In this document: one piece after another, positions 7,227 through 16,048 of the stretch
How the letters are laid out: every line of letters starts with the position of its first letter
Position numbering within the stretch: position 1 is the first letter of the stretch
Assembly (NCBI GenBank): GCA_021325375.1
Contig: JAJPHG010000024.1
Span: 62,001-126,000, forward strand
Direction: 5' to 3'
DNA length: 64,000 bases
Source of the DNA: Alphaproteobacteria bacterium
Lineage (GTDB): Bacteria; Pseudomonadota; Alphaproteobacteria; Micropepsales; Micropepsaceae
Program-made: the position numbers and the translations under genes
Notes under the pieces: model-generated
Told to the model about the DNA's origin: nothing
The model's database searches: none
Seen by the model: only the letters and a program-made list of their open reading frames with translations

Positions 7227-7261
7227 ACTGGGAGTATATAAAAGTTGGTCAAGTTGGTCAA
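7224..7261 (-). promoter_or_regulatory. Promoter and operator of the phd-vapC pair
   Basis: On the minus strand -35 TTGACC (7261-7256), a 17-nt spacer and -10 TATACT (7238-7233) form a near-consensus sigma-70 promoter. The -35 is part of a direct repeat TTGACCAAC-TTGACCAAC. An inverted repeat ATACT-CCC-AGTAT (7225-7237) covers the -10 and reaches into the ATG (7226-7224), a natural autorepression site. Spacing places +1 at the A of the start codon, so the transcript should be leaderless. Confidence 0.7.
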
Positions 7262-7270
7262 GCGCGACGG

Positions 7271-7837
7271 TCAGACCGCATGCCGCATCCGCGTCAGCGC
7301 GCCGTAGGTCGAGCACCAGATCAGCAGCCAGGTCGTGCCCGCGACGAAGGCATCGAGCGCGTGGGCGGCGAGGCCGAAGGACGTCCGCGCCGCATGCGCG
7401 TGGTCGTGGTGCCCGACCTCTTCGTCGCGCACGGCGCGGATCGCTTCGCTCAGGACGGGATCGCGCGTGCCCAGGAACGCGAGCTGCTTGTTCAGATGCG
7501 CGTGGACCGTGCGCTCGACCGCTTCGGTGCAGATCATGATCGCATTGACGCCCAGAAGACCGGTGAAGAGGCCAAGCAGCGTGCCTACCACGCCCCAGAG
7601 CGGCATCGCGCGGCAAGGACGCGTGCCGCGCGGCCACATCAGCTCGCGGAACGTCGCGGCGTGGCGGCGCTCATGCGCGACGGTCTCGACGAGGAACGGC
7701 ACGACGGCGGGATGAAGCCGCCGCGCGACCAAGATCTGCGCGCCATAGATGCGGATCGCGCCGTATTCGCCGGCATGGTCGACGCGCAGGATGCGCGACA
7801 CGGTCCGCGAGAACGACGGCTCGCGGAAGAGCAGCAC
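7271..7837 (-). CDS. coq7: Coq7-family demethoxyubiquinone hydroxylase
   Basis: 188 residues. The di-iron ligand motifs of Coq7 are present: RVDHAGEYGA near residue 20, the E-x-x-H pair in AHERRHAATF, a Glu in ICTEAVERTVHAH and DEEVGHHDHA. A hydrophobic hairpin (LWGVVGTLLGLFTGLLG) and a C-terminal hydrophobic stretch suit membrane association. The family hydroxylates demethoxyubiquinol in the penultimate step of ubiquinone synthesis. It begins 7 nt downstream of the mmsA stop, so it may share that transcript although the functions differ. Confidence 0.9.
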   Translation of the reverse strand: MLLFREPSFSRTVSRILRVDHAGEYGAIRIYGAQILVARRLHPAVVPFLVETVAHERRHAATFRELMWPRGTRPCRAMPLWGVVGTLLGLFTGLLGVNAIMICTEAVERTVHAHLNKQLAFLGTRDPVLSEAIRAVRDEEVGHHDHAHAARTSFGLAAHALDAFVAGTTWLLIWCSTYGALTRMRHAV

Positions 7838-7843
7838 TTGGCC

Positions 7844-9343
7844 CTACTTCATCGTCGGGATGACGAAGCTCGCGTTCTCGCGCACCCCGCCCTTGGGCCA
7901 GCGCTGGGTCACCGTCTTGACGCGCGTATAGAAGCGCACGCCCTCGGTGCCGTGCTGGTTTACGTCGCCGAAGGCCGAGCGCTTCCAGCCGCCGAACGTG
8001 TGATAGGCGAGCGGCACGGGGATGGGCACGTTGATGCCGACCATGCCGACCTGCACCTTCGCCGCGAAGTCGCGCGCCGCGTCGCCGTCGCGGGTGAAGA
8101 TCGCCACGCCGTTGCCGTATTGGTGCTTGGAGGGAAGCGAAATCGCCTCGTCGTAATCCTTGGCGCGCGCGATCTGCAGCACGGGGCCGAAGATCTCGTC
8201 CTGATAGGTCTGCATGGCGGGCGTCACGCGGTCGAACAGCGAGCCGCCGAGATAGAAGCCGTTGTCGTAGCCCTGCATCTTGAAGCCGCGGCCGTCGACG
8301 ACGAGCTCCGCGCCCTCCTTCACGCCCATCTCGATGTAGTTCATCACCTTGGCGCGATGTTCCCGCGTCACCATCGGGCCGTAATCGGCATCGGGGTCGG
8401 TGGCGAGGCCGACGCGCAGCGACTCCACGCGCGGCTTCAAACGCTCGACCAGCGCGTCGCCGATCTTGTCGGTCACCGGCACCGCGACCGAGATCGCCAT
8501 GCAGCGCTCGCCCGCCGAGCCGTAGCCCGCGCCGATCAGCTCGTTCGTCACCTGGTCGAGATCGGCGTCGGGCATGATGATGGCGTGGTTCTTGGCGCCA
8601 CCCATCGCCTGCACGCGCTTGTTGTTCGCCGTGCCGCGCGAATAGACGTAATGCGCGATCGCCGACGAGCCCACGAAGCTCACCGCCTGGATGTCGGGAT
8701 CGTCGAGGATGGCGTCGACGGCTTCCTTGTCGCCGTTGACAACCTGGAGCACGCCGGCAGGGCCGCCCGCCTCCATGAAAAGCTCGGCCAGGCGCAGCGG
8801 GACGCTCGGGTCCTTCTCGCTCGGCTTGTTGATGAAGCAGTTGCCGCAGGCGATGGCGACGCCGAACATCCACATCGGGATCATCGCCGGGAAATTGAAC
8901 GGCGTGATGCCGGCGACGACGCCGAGCGGCTGGCGCATCGAATAGATGTCGATGCCCGGCCCGGCGCCTTCGGTGTACTCGCCTTTCTGCAGATGCGGGA
9001 TGCCGCAGGCGAACTCGATCACCTCGAGCCCGCGCTGGACGTCGCCGCGCGAATCCGCCAGCACCTTGCCGTGCTCGCTCGAGAGCATGTGCGCGAGCTC
9101 GTCCATGTTCTTCTCGACGAGCGATTTGAAATTGAACATGACGCGTGCGCGGCGCTGCGGATTGACGCTCGCCCATTCGGGGAAGACCTTGAGCGCGGCC
9201 TCGACGGCGCCGCGCATCTCGCCCTTGGTTGCGAACGGCACCCTGGCCTGGACCTCGCCGGTCGACGGATTGAACACGTCGCCGAAGCGGCCCGAGGCGC
9301 CCTTCACATGTTGGCCTGCGATGAAATGGGTGAGCTCTTTCAT
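7844..9343 (-). CDS. mmsA: CoA-acylating methylmalonate-semialdehyde dehydrogenase
   Basis: 499 residues from the ATG at 9343, with GAGAAG as SD. It is an aldehyde dehydrogenase: NAD-binding FVGSSAIAHYVYSRGT, the catalytic cysteine in GSAGERCMAISVAV, and GVVAGITPFNFPAMIPMWM, all characteristic of the MmsA branch. MmsA oxidises methylmalonate semialdehyde (valine degradation) or malonate semialdehyde to propionyl- or acetyl-CoA. The C-terminal HGTEGVRFYTRVKTVTQRW is typical. No other valine-pathway genes lie nearby. Confidence 0.93.
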   Translation of the reverse strand: MKELTHFIAGQHVKGASGRFGDVFNPSTGEVQARVPFATKGEMRGAVEAALKVFPEWASVNPQRRARVMFNFKSLVEKNMDELAHMLSSEHGKVLADSRGDVQRGLEVIEFACGIPHLQKGEYTEGAGPGIDIYSMRQPLGVVAGITPFNFPAMIPMWMFGVAIACGNCFINKPSEKDPSVPLRLAELFMEAGGPAGVLQVVNGDKEAVDAILDDPDIQAVSFVGSSAIAHYVYSRGTANNKRVQAMGGAKNHAIIMPDADLDQVTNELIGAGYGSAGERCMAISVAVPVTDKIGDALVERLKPRVESLRVGLATDPDADYGPMVTREHRAKVMNYIEMGVKEGAELVVDGRGFKMQGYDNGFYLGGSLFDRVTPAMQTYQDEIFGPVLQIARAKDYDEAISLPSKHQYGNGVAIFTRDGDAARDFAAKVQVGMVGINVPIPVPLAYHTFGGWKRSAFGDVNQHGTEGVRFYTRVKTVTQRWPKGGVRENASFVIPTMK

Positions 9344-9350
9344 ATTCTTC

Positions 9351-9785
9351 TCACAGTTGCTCGATCTGATAGGTGACGGTGCCGTCCTCGCGGCGGACGC
9401 TGTCGAGGGTGAAGCAGGTCTTCGCATCGGAGTTCGGGCAGGTGAGATCGATGCTCAGCGTGTACTTGCCGTCCGCGCCCTGCGCGTCGCAGGTGTAGTG
9501 GCCTTCGCGCTCGCCCGCCTTCGCCTCGCTGCTCGCAAGGCTCGCCCCCGGCGGCAGGGCGCCGAAGGAGAGCCCGCGCGCGAGCGAAGCCTCGCACAGC
9601 TTGTCCTGGTCAGGTGCCGTGTTGTCGAGCTCGGTCGCGTTGTCGCCCAGCATGCCGATCAGGTGCGGATGCGATCCGGCCGCCACCGTCTTCTTCGACG
9701 CATGATGGAGCCACCAATATCCACCGCCCACGAGCACCAGCGCCAGAACGACCGCGCCCGCGATGACCATCCAAGACCGCTGCAT
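9351..9785 (-). CDS. Signal-anchored hypothetical protein with paired cysteines
   Basis: 144 residues from the ATG at 9785. It has an N-terminal membrane anchor (VIAGAVVLALVLVGGGYWW) after a short basic start, and a periplasmic domain of about 110 residues. Four cysteines (KLCEAS, YTCDAQ, LTCPNS, KTCFTL) could make two disulfides. No family recognised. It ends 7 nt before mmsA, whose SD lies in the gap, so the two may be cotranscribed. Confidence 0.65.
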   Translation of the reverse strand: MQRSWMVIAGAVVLALVLVGGGYWWLHHASKKTVAAGSHPHLIGMLGDNATELDNTAPDQDKLCEASLARGLSFGALPPGASLASSEAKAGEREGHYTCDAQGADGKYTLSIDLTCPNSDAKTCFTLDSVRREDGTVTYQIEQL

Positions 9786-9887
9786 GAAAATCTCCGTAAA
9801 AACACACGCGTGAGGCGCGAGAGAATAGACGGGCGCGCGCCCTATCGCCAACGCGAAATTGTCGCGGCGGACCAATAGGTTAAAGCG

Positions 9888-10238
9888 TCAGAACTTCTCC
9901 TCGCCCTCCTGGCGGACGGGATCGGGGAAGTCGCGGTAGAGCGCGATCTTGAGATTCTGCACATGGGCGTTGACGCCGAAATGGACGCTTTCGACGGGCT
10001 CGCGGCGCGTGGCGACGTGGTTGAAGGCGGCGTCGAGCTGGGCCAGGTCCCTGGTCTCCATCACGATATGGAACTCGCCGAGCTCGGACGGCCCGAAGCC
10101 CAGCTTGCGCCGCGTCAGCCGCCAGGCCTCGATCAGCCCCTTCTCCTTCAGGTGATCCATGTAGCGCGCCATGTTGCGCGCGAACTCGGCGTCCTTGGTG
10201 CCGGGCTTCAAGTCGAACCAGGTGTGATAGTGATTCAT
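9888..10238 (-). CDS. Small conserved protein, DUF6614-like
   Basis: 116 residues from the ATG at 10238. The composition suggests a dimeric alpha/beta-barrel-type fold: MNHYHTWFDLKPG at the start, a helix with MDHLKEKGLIEAWRLTRRK, then GEFHIVMETRDLAQLDAAF. It resembles short proteins annotated as DUF6614. No catalytic motif is evident and neighbours give no clue. The gene stands alone between the signal-anchored protein and the CPBP protease gene. Confidence 0.65.
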   Translation of the reverse strand: MNHYHTWFDLKPGTKDAEFARNMARYMDHLKEKGLIEAWRLTRRKLGFGPSELGEFHIVMETRDLAQLDAAFNHVATRREPVESVHFGVNAHVQNLKIALYRDFPDPVRQEGEEKF

Positions 10239-10302
10239 GCGCGCGAGACTACGGCGGATGCGGCCTCGCGCGCAGCGAATAAGGCGCATGGCCGGCCTGC
10301 GC

Positions 10303-11190
10303 TCACCGCTGCGCGGCGGCCGGGCGATAGCGCAGCGTGATATAGATCCACACCAGCGCGATCAGGGGATACATCAGCCAGCTCGCTTCGGTGCCGAGCA
10401 CGCCGCCGGTCAGCCAGGCGCGGCCGTTGAAGGTCGCGTCCAGCATGCGCCCCTGCGGGATCAGATTGCCGTTGGGCGTGCCGATGACGAAGAACTGCAT
10501 GAAGTCGAACGCGACGTGGAAGCCGACCGCGAACCACAGCGCGCCGGTGCGCTTCACCGACCAGCACAGCATCATGCTGATCGAGACGAGCGTGATCACG
10601 TCCCAGACATTCTCGCCCTGCTTGAAGAAGTAATGCAGCGCCGCGAAAATCGCCGCGATCACGATCGCCGCCGGCCAGAAGCCGATGCTCTTCCACAGCG
10701 ATTGCAGGAAATAGGCGCGGAACCACGTCTCCTCCGCCAGTCCCACGAGCACGTTGGCGCCGAGCCAGGCAAGCCCCGACCACGCCAGCGCCGCGCCCGT
10801 CAGCGCCAAGCCATGGATTTGCATTCCGCCCAGCAGGTACATCCCCAGGGCGACGGAGCCCGCCATGACGATGCCGGCCGCGAAGCCTTCCCATGTGCGC
10901 CCGCCGAAGGCGCGGCCGAGAGGCAGGCCGTAGGCGCCAAGGCCCACACGTTCGTAGACCATGAACGGCAGCGTGCAGAGGAGCGCGGCGGCGAGATTGA
11001 CGGCTTCCTCGAAGCCGATGCTCGCCGCGCTGAGATCGTCGGGGATATGCCAGGCTCTCGCAAGCGGCGCGGCGGCCATGAAGGCAAGCGGCGCGACGGC
11101 GTACTGGAACAGAAGGACGAAGATCAGCGCCCGCCAGATGTAGCGAAGCCGGCGGTCCTCACCCAGGAAAATTCTTGCGATGATGCTCAC
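10303..11190 (-). CDS. CPBP-family intramembrane metalloprotease
   Basis: 295 residues with about eight hydrophobic segments. The three CPBP (Abi/CAAX) motifs are in order: EETWFR (Glu-Glu-x3-Arg) after the mid-point, FAALHYFF with the metal-binding His, and GFHVAFDFMQFF with the last His and Asp. Such proteins cleave prenylated or other membrane substrates, or act as immunity proteins; the substrate here is unknown. It stands alone. Confidence 0.88.
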   Translation of the reverse strand: MSIIARIFLGEDRRLRYIWRALIFVLLFQYAVAPLAFMAAAPLARAWHIPDDLSAASIGFEEAVNLAAALLCTLPFMVYERVGLGAYGLPLGRAFGGRTWEGFAAGIVMAGSVALGMYLLGGMQIHGLALTGAALAWSGLAWLGANVLVGLAEETWFRAYFLQSLWKSIGFWPAAIVIAAIFAALHYFFKQGENVWDVITLVSISMMLCWSVKRTGALWFAVGFHVAFDFMQFFVIGTPNGNLIPQGRMLDATFNGRAWLTGGVLGTEASWLMYPLIALVWIYITLRYRPAAAQR

Positions 11191-11234
11191 GTGCGTCCCC
11201 CGACGTTGAACGCATTTATAGCAGATGGAAGGGG

Positions 11235-11675
11235 TCAGAATACTTCGCTGATCGCGGCAGCTCCAAGAAGGACGATCGACAGAAAGGTCATATAGAACGC
11301 GATGTTGAACCGGATCATGCGTGAAACCAGCAGATCGAAGGCCCTCCGCGAGATTTTGCCGCTTTCGTGCGTGAATGGAGAAGCCGTGCTGCGCAACATC
11401 GATATGGCCAGCAACGCGCCGATCAGCAAAAGCAATATGGCGGGGATCGAGAGAATCTTGGGCCAGCCATGATCGATCCCGTAAGTGCAGGCGACGGCGA
11501 ATATACCCTGCGCGGCGAGCAGCGCGCCGGCCTTTTCGGTGTTGTGCTGCATGCCGCCGAGAATCCGCTCGAACGCGCGCATTTCGTCGAGGTCGCCGAC
11601 GATGCTCGAATAGGCGCGATCACGCGCGGCCCGCGAAGGCGGCACGCCGAACACCGTGGCAAGAAGGTTCGACAC
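11235..11675 (-). CDS. Membrane protein of unknown function with three hydrophobic segments
   Basis: 146 residues. An N-terminal helical part is followed by a motif GGMQHNTEKAGALLAAQG, a hydrophobic segment (about 50-67), a second (about 72-93) and a third near the C-terminus (about 122-143). This layout, with a polar/charged helix entering the first membrane segment, recalls the membrane part of Pycsar-effector-like (DUF5706) proteins, but no cyclase is adjacent, so that is only a weak suggestion. It begins immediately after the pntB stop (3-nt gap to its own stop), probably an independent gene on the same strand. Confidence 0.55.
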   Translation of the reverse strand: MSNLLATVFGVPPSRAARDRAYSSIVGDLDEMRAFERILGGMQHNTEKAGALLAAQGIFAVACTYGIDHGWPKILSIPAILLLLIGALLAISMLRSTASPFTHESGKISRRAFDLLVSRMIRFNIAFYMTFLSIVLLGAAAISEVF

Positions 11676-11678
11676 GGC

Positions 11679-13076
11679 TCAGCCGAGCGACTTCACGATC
11701 TCTTCGGTCATCTTCTTGGCGTCGCCGAAGAGCATCATCGTGTTGTCGCGGAAGAACAGCTCGTTCTCCACGCCGGCATAGCCCGAGCCCATGCCGCGCT
11801 TGACGAAGAGCACGGTCTTGGCCTTCTCGACGTCGAGGATCGGCATGCCGAAGATCGGCGATTTGGGATCGGTCTTGGCGGACGGATTGGTCACGTCGTT
11901 GGCGCCGATGACATAGGCGACGTCGGCCTGCGCGAACTCGCTGTTGATGTCCTCGAGCTCGAACACCTCGTCATAGGGCACGTTGGCTTCCGCGAGCAGA
12001 ACGTTCATGTGGCCGGGCATGCGCCCCGCGACGGGATGGATGGCGTAGGAGACCTTCACGCCTTCCTTCTTGAGGACGTCGGCCATCTCGCGCACGGCGT
12101 GCTGGGCCTGCGCCACCGCCATGCCGTAGCCCGGCACGATGATCACGCTGCCGGCGTTCTTCATGATGAAGGCCGCGTCCTCGGCCGAGCCCTGCTTGAC
12201 GGGACGCGCCTCGGTCTTGGCGCCCGCGGCCGCCGTCTCGCCGCCGAAGCCGCCCAGGATCACGGCGATGAAGCTGCGGTTCATCCCCTTGCACATGATG
12301 TAGGACAGGATCGCGCCCGACGAGCCCACCAAGGCGCCCGTGATGATCAGCGCGGTGTTCTCCAGCGTGAAGCCCATCGCGGCCGCGGCCCAGCCCGAAT
12401 AGGAGTTGAGCATCGAGACCACGACCGGCATGTCGGCACCGCCGATGGGGATGATGAGCGTGATGCCGAAGACGAAGGAGAGGCCCGCGATCGCCCAGAA
12501 CATCCAGGGCTGCTGATCCATCACGAACCACACGATCAGCGCCACGATGCCTGCGAAGATGAGGATGTTGAGCGCATGCCGCGCGGGCAGCAGGATCGGC
12601 GCGCCGCTCATGTTGCCGTTGAGCTTGGCGAAGGCGATGATCGAGCCCGCGAAGGTGATCGCGCCGATGGCGACGCCGATGCTCATCTCGATCAGGCTTT
12701 GGGCGTGGATCGCGCCGGCCGCGCCGATGTGGAACGCTTCCGGCGAATAGAACGCCGCGCCCGCCACCAGCACCGCTGCCAGGCCGACGAGGCTGTGGAA
12801 CGCCGCAACGAGCTGCGGCATCGCGGTCATCGAGATGCGCCGCGCCATGACCGCGCCGATGCCGCCGCCGATAACGAGGCCGCCGGCGATCAGGCCCCAT
12901 GTCACGGGATCGCTGATGCCCGCGACCCAGAGCGTGGTCAGGACCGCGATGGTCATGCCGATGATGCCGTTGCGGTTGCCCGCGCGGCTGGTGGCGGGGC
13001 TCGAAAGCCCGCGAAGTGCCATGATGAAGAGGACACCCGAGACGAGATAGAGAACCGCGGCGAGATCGGCTTTCAT
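11679..13076 (-). CDS. pntB: NAD(P) transhydrogenase subunit beta
   Basis: 465 residues. The first ~270 residues contain the proton-translocating helices of domain II; the last ~190 are the NADP(H)-binding domain III with VIIVPGYGMAVAQAQHAV, YAIHPVAGRMPGHMNVLLAEA and the loop VIGANDVTNPSAKTDP. With the alpha subunits it couples hydride transfer from NADH to NADP+ to proton entry and supplies NADPH. Its ATG overlaps by 4 nt the stop of the inserted SnoaL-like gene. Confidence 0.96.
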   Translation of the reverse strand: MKADLAAVLYLVSGVLFIMALRGLSSPATSRAGNRNGIIGMTIAVLTTLWVAGISDPVTWGLIAGGLVIGGGIGAVMARRISMTAMPQLVAAFHSLVGLAAVLVAGAAFYSPEAFHIGAAGAIHAQSLIEMSIGVAIGAITFAGSIIAFAKLNGNMSGAPILLPARHALNILIFAGIVALIVWFVMDQQPWMFWAIAGLSFVFGITLIIPIGGADMPVVVSMLNSYSGWAAAAMGFTLENTALIITGALVGSSGAILSYIMCKGMNRSFIAVILGGFGGETAAAGAKTEARPVKQGSAEDAAFIMKNAGSVIIVPGYGMAVAQAQHAVREMADVLKKEGVKVSYAIHPVAGRMPGHMNVLLAEANVPYDEVFELEDINSEFAQADVAYVIGANDVTNPSAKTDPKSPIFGMPILDVEKAKTVLFVKRGMGSGYAGVENELFFRDNTMMLFGDAKKMTEEIVKSLG

Positions 13077-13522
13077 GGCTGCGATCCGCGCGTGAGCTGT
13101 TCCCGCGAGGCGGCGACTTGCGAGTCCGGCGGCAGGTCCATGTTGGTGAAAGCCGCGATCTGCCAGGTTCCGTCATCATCGACAGCAACGAAGTGCATCA
13201 CGCCGCGGCGGTCCGGCCAAGGCGCGCCTTGGGGGTCGTAGGCGCCGCTCATTTGCCAATGCGCACCCACCCAGGCGAGGCCCTCGCCGAGCGGCGTGAC
13301 TTTCGGTGTATCAAGCCGCAGCGTGCTGTCGCGGAACATGCCGGCGAAGATCTGCGCGTGGCCTCGCGCGATGGCTTCGCGGCCCAGAAGTTCGATCCCG
13401 AAGACATTGGTGAAGTTGGCGTCGACGCGGAAAACGGCCGCAAAGGCCTTCGCGTCATGCGCATTCCAGCCATCCGTCAGTGAGTCGATGATAGCCTTCG
13501 CCCCTTCCTCAGCCGGTATCAT
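13073..13522 (-). CDS. SnoaL-like/SgcJ-family NTF2-fold protein inside the pnt operon
   Basis: 149 residues from the ATG at 13522. The fold is NTF2-like: helix [30 protein letters not shown], the [13 protein letters not shown] segment and strands ending [14 protein letters not shown]. Such proteins are small-molecule enzymes or binding modules; no catalytic assignment is possible. It overlaps pntAB upstream and pntB downstream by 4 nt each (ATGA at both ends), so it must be translated together with the transhydrogenase. This insertion is unusual for the operon. Confidence 0.82.
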   Translation of the reverse strand: MIPAEEGAKAIIDSLTDGWNAHDAKAFAAVFRVDANFTNVFGIELLGREAIARGHAQIFAGMFRDSTLRLDTPKVTPLGEGLAWVGAHWQMSGAYDPQGAPWPDRRGVMHFVAVDDDGTWQIAAFTNMDLPPDSQVAASREQLTRGSQP

Positions 13523-13833
13523 GAGCTCTTCTCTTTTTTCTTGTACATCGCCAGCATGCGCGCTGTGACGAGGAAGCCGCCGAAGATGTTGACGCTGGCG
13601 AGCACCAGCGCGCCGAAGCCGAGCAGCTTCGACGTCCAGGCAGCCGCGCCGATGGTCTCGACCGACACCGCGATCAGCGCGCCGACCACGATCACCGAGG
13701 AGATCGCGTTGGTCACGCTCATCAGCGGCGTGTGCAGCGCGGGCGTCACGCTCCACACCACGAAATAGCCCACGAAGATCGCCAGCACGAAGATCGAGAG
13801 GCGGAACACGAAGGGATCGATGACGGTTTCCAT
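13519..13833 (-). CDS. pntAB: NAD(P) transhydrogenase subunit alpha, membrane part
   Basis: 104 residues, the separate C-terminal half of the alpha subunit found in alphaproteobacteria. Three hydrophobic helices are clear ([53 protein letters not shown]). The family motif [17 protein letters not shown] is intact. It lies 2 nt after pntAA and overlaps the SnoaL-like gene by 4 nt. Confidence 0.95.
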   Translation of the reverse strand: METVIDPFVFRLSIFVLAIFVGYFVVWSVTPALHTPLMSVTNAISSVIVVGALIAVSVETIGAAAWTSKLLGFGALVLASVNIFGGFLVTARMLAMYKKKEKSS

Positions 13834-13835
13834 GG

Positions 13836-14966
13836 CTATCCCTTCAGGCTCGGATGCACGATCTCGCCGTCGCGGGTCAGGCCCGCGCCTTTGACGATCT
13901 CGTCGTCCCAGTTGAGGTTCAGCGCCCCCGTCTTCTTGTCGACGATCAGGCTGACGAAGTTGAACAGGTTGCGGGAATAGAGCGAGGAGGTGTCGACCGC
14001 GAGCCGCGCCGGAAGGTTGGTATAGCCCATGATCGTCACGCCGTTCGTCTCGATCACCTTGTCGGCGCAGGTGAGCGGACAGTTGCCGCCCTGCTCTGCC
14101 GCGAGGTCGACGATCACCGAGCCCGGCTTCATCGTGCGTACCATCTCCTCGCTCACGAGCACGGGCGCCTTGCGGCCCGGGATCAGCGCGGTGGTGATGA
14201 CGATATCCTGCTTCTTGATGTGCTCGGCGACGAGCGCCGCCTGCTTGGCCTGGTACTCCGCCGACATCGGCTTGGCGTAGCCCGCGGCGGTCTCGGCCTG
14301 CTTGAACTCGTCGTCGATAACCGCGACGAAGGTGGCGCCGAGCGACTCCACCTGCTCTTTGGTGGCTGGGCGCACGTCGGTCGCCGAGACGATGGCGCCG
14401 AGGCGCCGCGCCGTCGCGATGGCCTGGAGGCCCGCGACGCCGACGCCCATGATGAACACGCGCGCCGGCGCGATCGTGCCCGCCGCCGTCATCATCATCG
14501 GCATGGCGCGGCCGAAGGTGGCGGCGGCGTCGAGCACCGCCTTGTAGCCGGCGAGATTGGCTTGGCTCGAGAGCACGTCCATCGCCTGGGCGCGGCTGAT
14601 GCGCGGGATGAACTCCATCGCGAAGGCGTTCACGCCCTGGGCCGCGAGGTTGGCCGGCGTGTCCTTATCAGTATACGGAGCAAGGAGCGCGGCCAGCACC
14701 GCGCCCTTCTTCATGCCCGCGATCTCTTCCGCCGAGGGGCTGCGCACCTTGAGGACGATGTCGGCGTCCTTGAGCGCCGACGCCGCGTCGGGCGCGATCG
14801 TGGCGCCCGCGGCGGTGTAGTCCGCATCGGCGATCCGCGCGCCAAAGCCCGCGCCCGTCTCCACCGCGACCTCGAGGCCGAGGCCCTTCAGCTTCTTTGC
14901 GGTTTCGGGCGTTGCGGCGACACGCGTCTCGCCGTCGCGGCGTTCCTTGAGGATCGCGAGTTTCAA
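13836..14966 (-). CDS. pntAA: NAD(P) transhydrogenase subunit alpha, NAD-binding part
   Basis: 376 residues. The N-terminus [20 protein letters not shown] and the NAD-binding [18 protein letters not shown] followed by VSATDVRP are diagnostic of domain I. The start codon is TTG at 14966: the homology begins exactly there and no ATG or GTG fits. The SD is weak, which suggests coupling to the coxIV-type gene ending 4 nt upstream. The product binds NAD(H) in the cytoplasm and docks on PntAB/PntB. Confidence 0.95.
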   Translation of the reverse strand: MKLAILKERRDGETRVAATPETAKKLKGLGLEVAVETGAGFGARIADADYTAAGATIAPDAASALKDADIVLKVRSPSAEEIAGMKKGAVLAALLAPYTDKDTPANLAAQGVNAFAMEFIPRISRAQAMDVLSSQANLAGYKAVLDAAATFGRAMPMMMTAAGTIAPARVFIMGVGVAGLQAIATARRLGAIVSATDVRPATKEQVESLGATFVAVIDDEFKQAETAAGYAKPMSAEYQAKQAALVAEHIKKQDIVITTALIPGRKAPVLVSEEMVRTMKPGSVIVDLAAEQGGNCPLTCADKVIETNGVTIMGYTNLPARLAVDTSSLYSRNLFNFVSLIVDKKTGALNLNWDDEIVKGAGLTRDGEIVHPSLKG

Positions 14967-14970
14967 GATG

Positions 14971-15120
14971 TCAGCCGTGGGTGCGGAAGAGCATGAGGAC
15001 GAACATCAGAATGCCGATGAGGGCGATCGACCAGCTCGTGAAGCGCACGAAGCCGGCCCAGGTCTTTTTGTGCTGGGAGATGTCCATCGTCCCCGGCTCA
15101 TAGCCGTGTCCGCCCGCCAT
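14971..15120 (-). CDS. aa3-type cytochrome c oxidase subunit IV
   Basis: 49 residues: a short polar N-terminus (HGYEPGTMDISQHKKTW) and one membrane helix (SIALIGILMFVLMLF). This matches the small bacterial oxidase subunit IV (COX4_pro_2). In many alphaproteobacteria this gene precedes pntAA, as here, with the pntAA TTG 4 nt after its stop. It would be the first gene of the transhydrogenase operon. Its role in the oxidase is structural. Confidence 0.85.
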   Translation of the reverse strand: MAGGHGYEPGTMDISQHKKTWAGFVRFTSWSIALIGILMFVLMLFRTHG

Positions 15121-15224
15121 ATGTCGATTCCCTCAAAGCCGATTTCGAAGCGGGCGGACTATAGCAAAGGGCGGTCAGGGCTCAACCCACCCATTTCGCG
15201 GATTTCCAGGCCATCGCACGCTGA

Positions 15225-15791
15225 TTACGCAGCCTTCTTCTTTGGTGCCTTGGCCATCTGCCCGGCGAATTGCCCCCTATAGCCGCGCTCGGGCGTGCCG
15301 AGCGTAGTCTCGAATATGAGCTGGCAGATCCTCATGCCCGCGCGCAGCCGAATGGGCACCGCGCCGTGGTTGACCATTTCCAGTTGGATTTGTCCGGCGA
15401 ACCCGGCGTGAATGGTGGGAGCAGTAACATGTACGCCCAGGCCGAAGCGCGCCAGGGAACTCTTCCCTTCAACCCGAGCCGCGATCCGCGTCTCGACGTT
15501 GCGTTCCACATACTCCTGGTCCAGGCCAAAACGAGAGTCTTCGGCGGAAGGAGGAACCCGTCCTTCGGGATTTTGCGCCGTTTCGTGATCGCCTGCAGGA
15601 TATCGGCTGCCGATGCCAGGCTTGGATCGATGGGTTCGATACCCTGCGTGCTGCTTGAACATGCTCAGAGTGGAATCGAGCGTCAGATCGACGGCAGTAG
15701 AGCTGAATGCCGCTTTTTCATCGGGCGCGGGATCGATTTGAATCAGTCCCCGTCCCAGCGCGATTCTTATCTCGCGGTCGGTGAGGATCAC
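15225..15791 (-). CDS. dcd: dCTP deaminase/dUTPase-fold protein
   Basis: 188 residues. The N-terminus (MILTDREIRIAL, STAVDLTLD) and the active-site block EGKSSLARFG, VHVTAPTIHAGF, QLEMVNHG (catalytic Glu) and GMRICQLIFE are those of Dcd-type proteins. These deaminate dCTP to dUTP, or in bifunctional members on to dUMP. The segment between about residues 50 and 85 is poorly conserved relative to standard Dcd. It overlaps by 4 nt an unknown gene upstream. Besides nucleotide metabolism, Dcd enzymes in accessory DNA can act in phage defence by draining dCTP; the AT-rich neighbourhood makes that worth noting but it is not shown. Confidence 0.85.
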   Translation of the reverse strand: MILTDREIRIALGRGLIQIDPAPDEKAAFSSTAVDLTLDSTLSMFKQHAGYRTHRSKPGIGSRYPAGDHETAQNPEGRVPPSAEDSRFGLDQEYVERNVETRIAARVEGKSSLARFGLGVHVTAPTIHAGFAGQIQLEMVNHGAVPIRLRAGMRICQLIFETTLGTPERGYRGQFAGQMAKAPKKKAA

Positions 15792-16048
15792 GCAGCGCGG
15801 ACCTTGGAATCTTCAAGCAGATGCGTGGATTTCACCCACACGCGCCACGATCCCGTCACCGTCTCTCGCGGCAGTTCGACGAGCCAAAAATCTCCGTTCC
15901 GTGAAATGGGAAAGCCGATGGAAAGAGAACCGTTTTCGATCGAACGCTTGTCGACGATCAGACGTTCTTTTCCGTCGGCGGTATCGACTTCGACGATCCG
16001 CTCACTGGGATGAAGCGCAGTGCCGATCGAGTGAATCTTCACGCGCAT
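15788..16048 (-). CDS. Unknown 86-residue protein coupled to dcd
   Basis: Begins at the ATG at 16048 (KIHSIGTALHPSERIVEV) and ends overlapping the dcd start (ATGA). Composition is mostly beta: repeated short strands such as ERIVEVDTADGKERLIVD and GDFWLVELPRETVTGSWRVWV. No family recognised. The tight overlap says it is made with Dcd and may be a partner or regulator. Codon use is less GC-biased than the surrounding core genes. Confidence 0.6.
   Translation of the reverse strand: MRVKIHSIGTALHPSERIVEVDTADGKERLIVDKRSIENGSLSIGFPISRNGDFWLVELPRETVTGSWRVWVKSTHLLEDSKVRAA

Noticed and set aside
7280-9376. Long plus-strand frame (about 700 codons) across coq7 and mmsA
   Set aside because: Histidine/arginine-rich product typical of antisense reading of high-GC genes; overlaps two well-supported genes on the other strand.
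11235-11675. Pycsar membrane effector
   Set aside because: The helical layout is similar, but there is no nucleotide cyclase next to it, so only a weak remark is made in the feature.
11367-13241. Plus-strand frame of over 600 codons opposite pntB
   Set aside because: Antisense shadow with His/Asp/Arg-rich composition; pntB has all its motifs.
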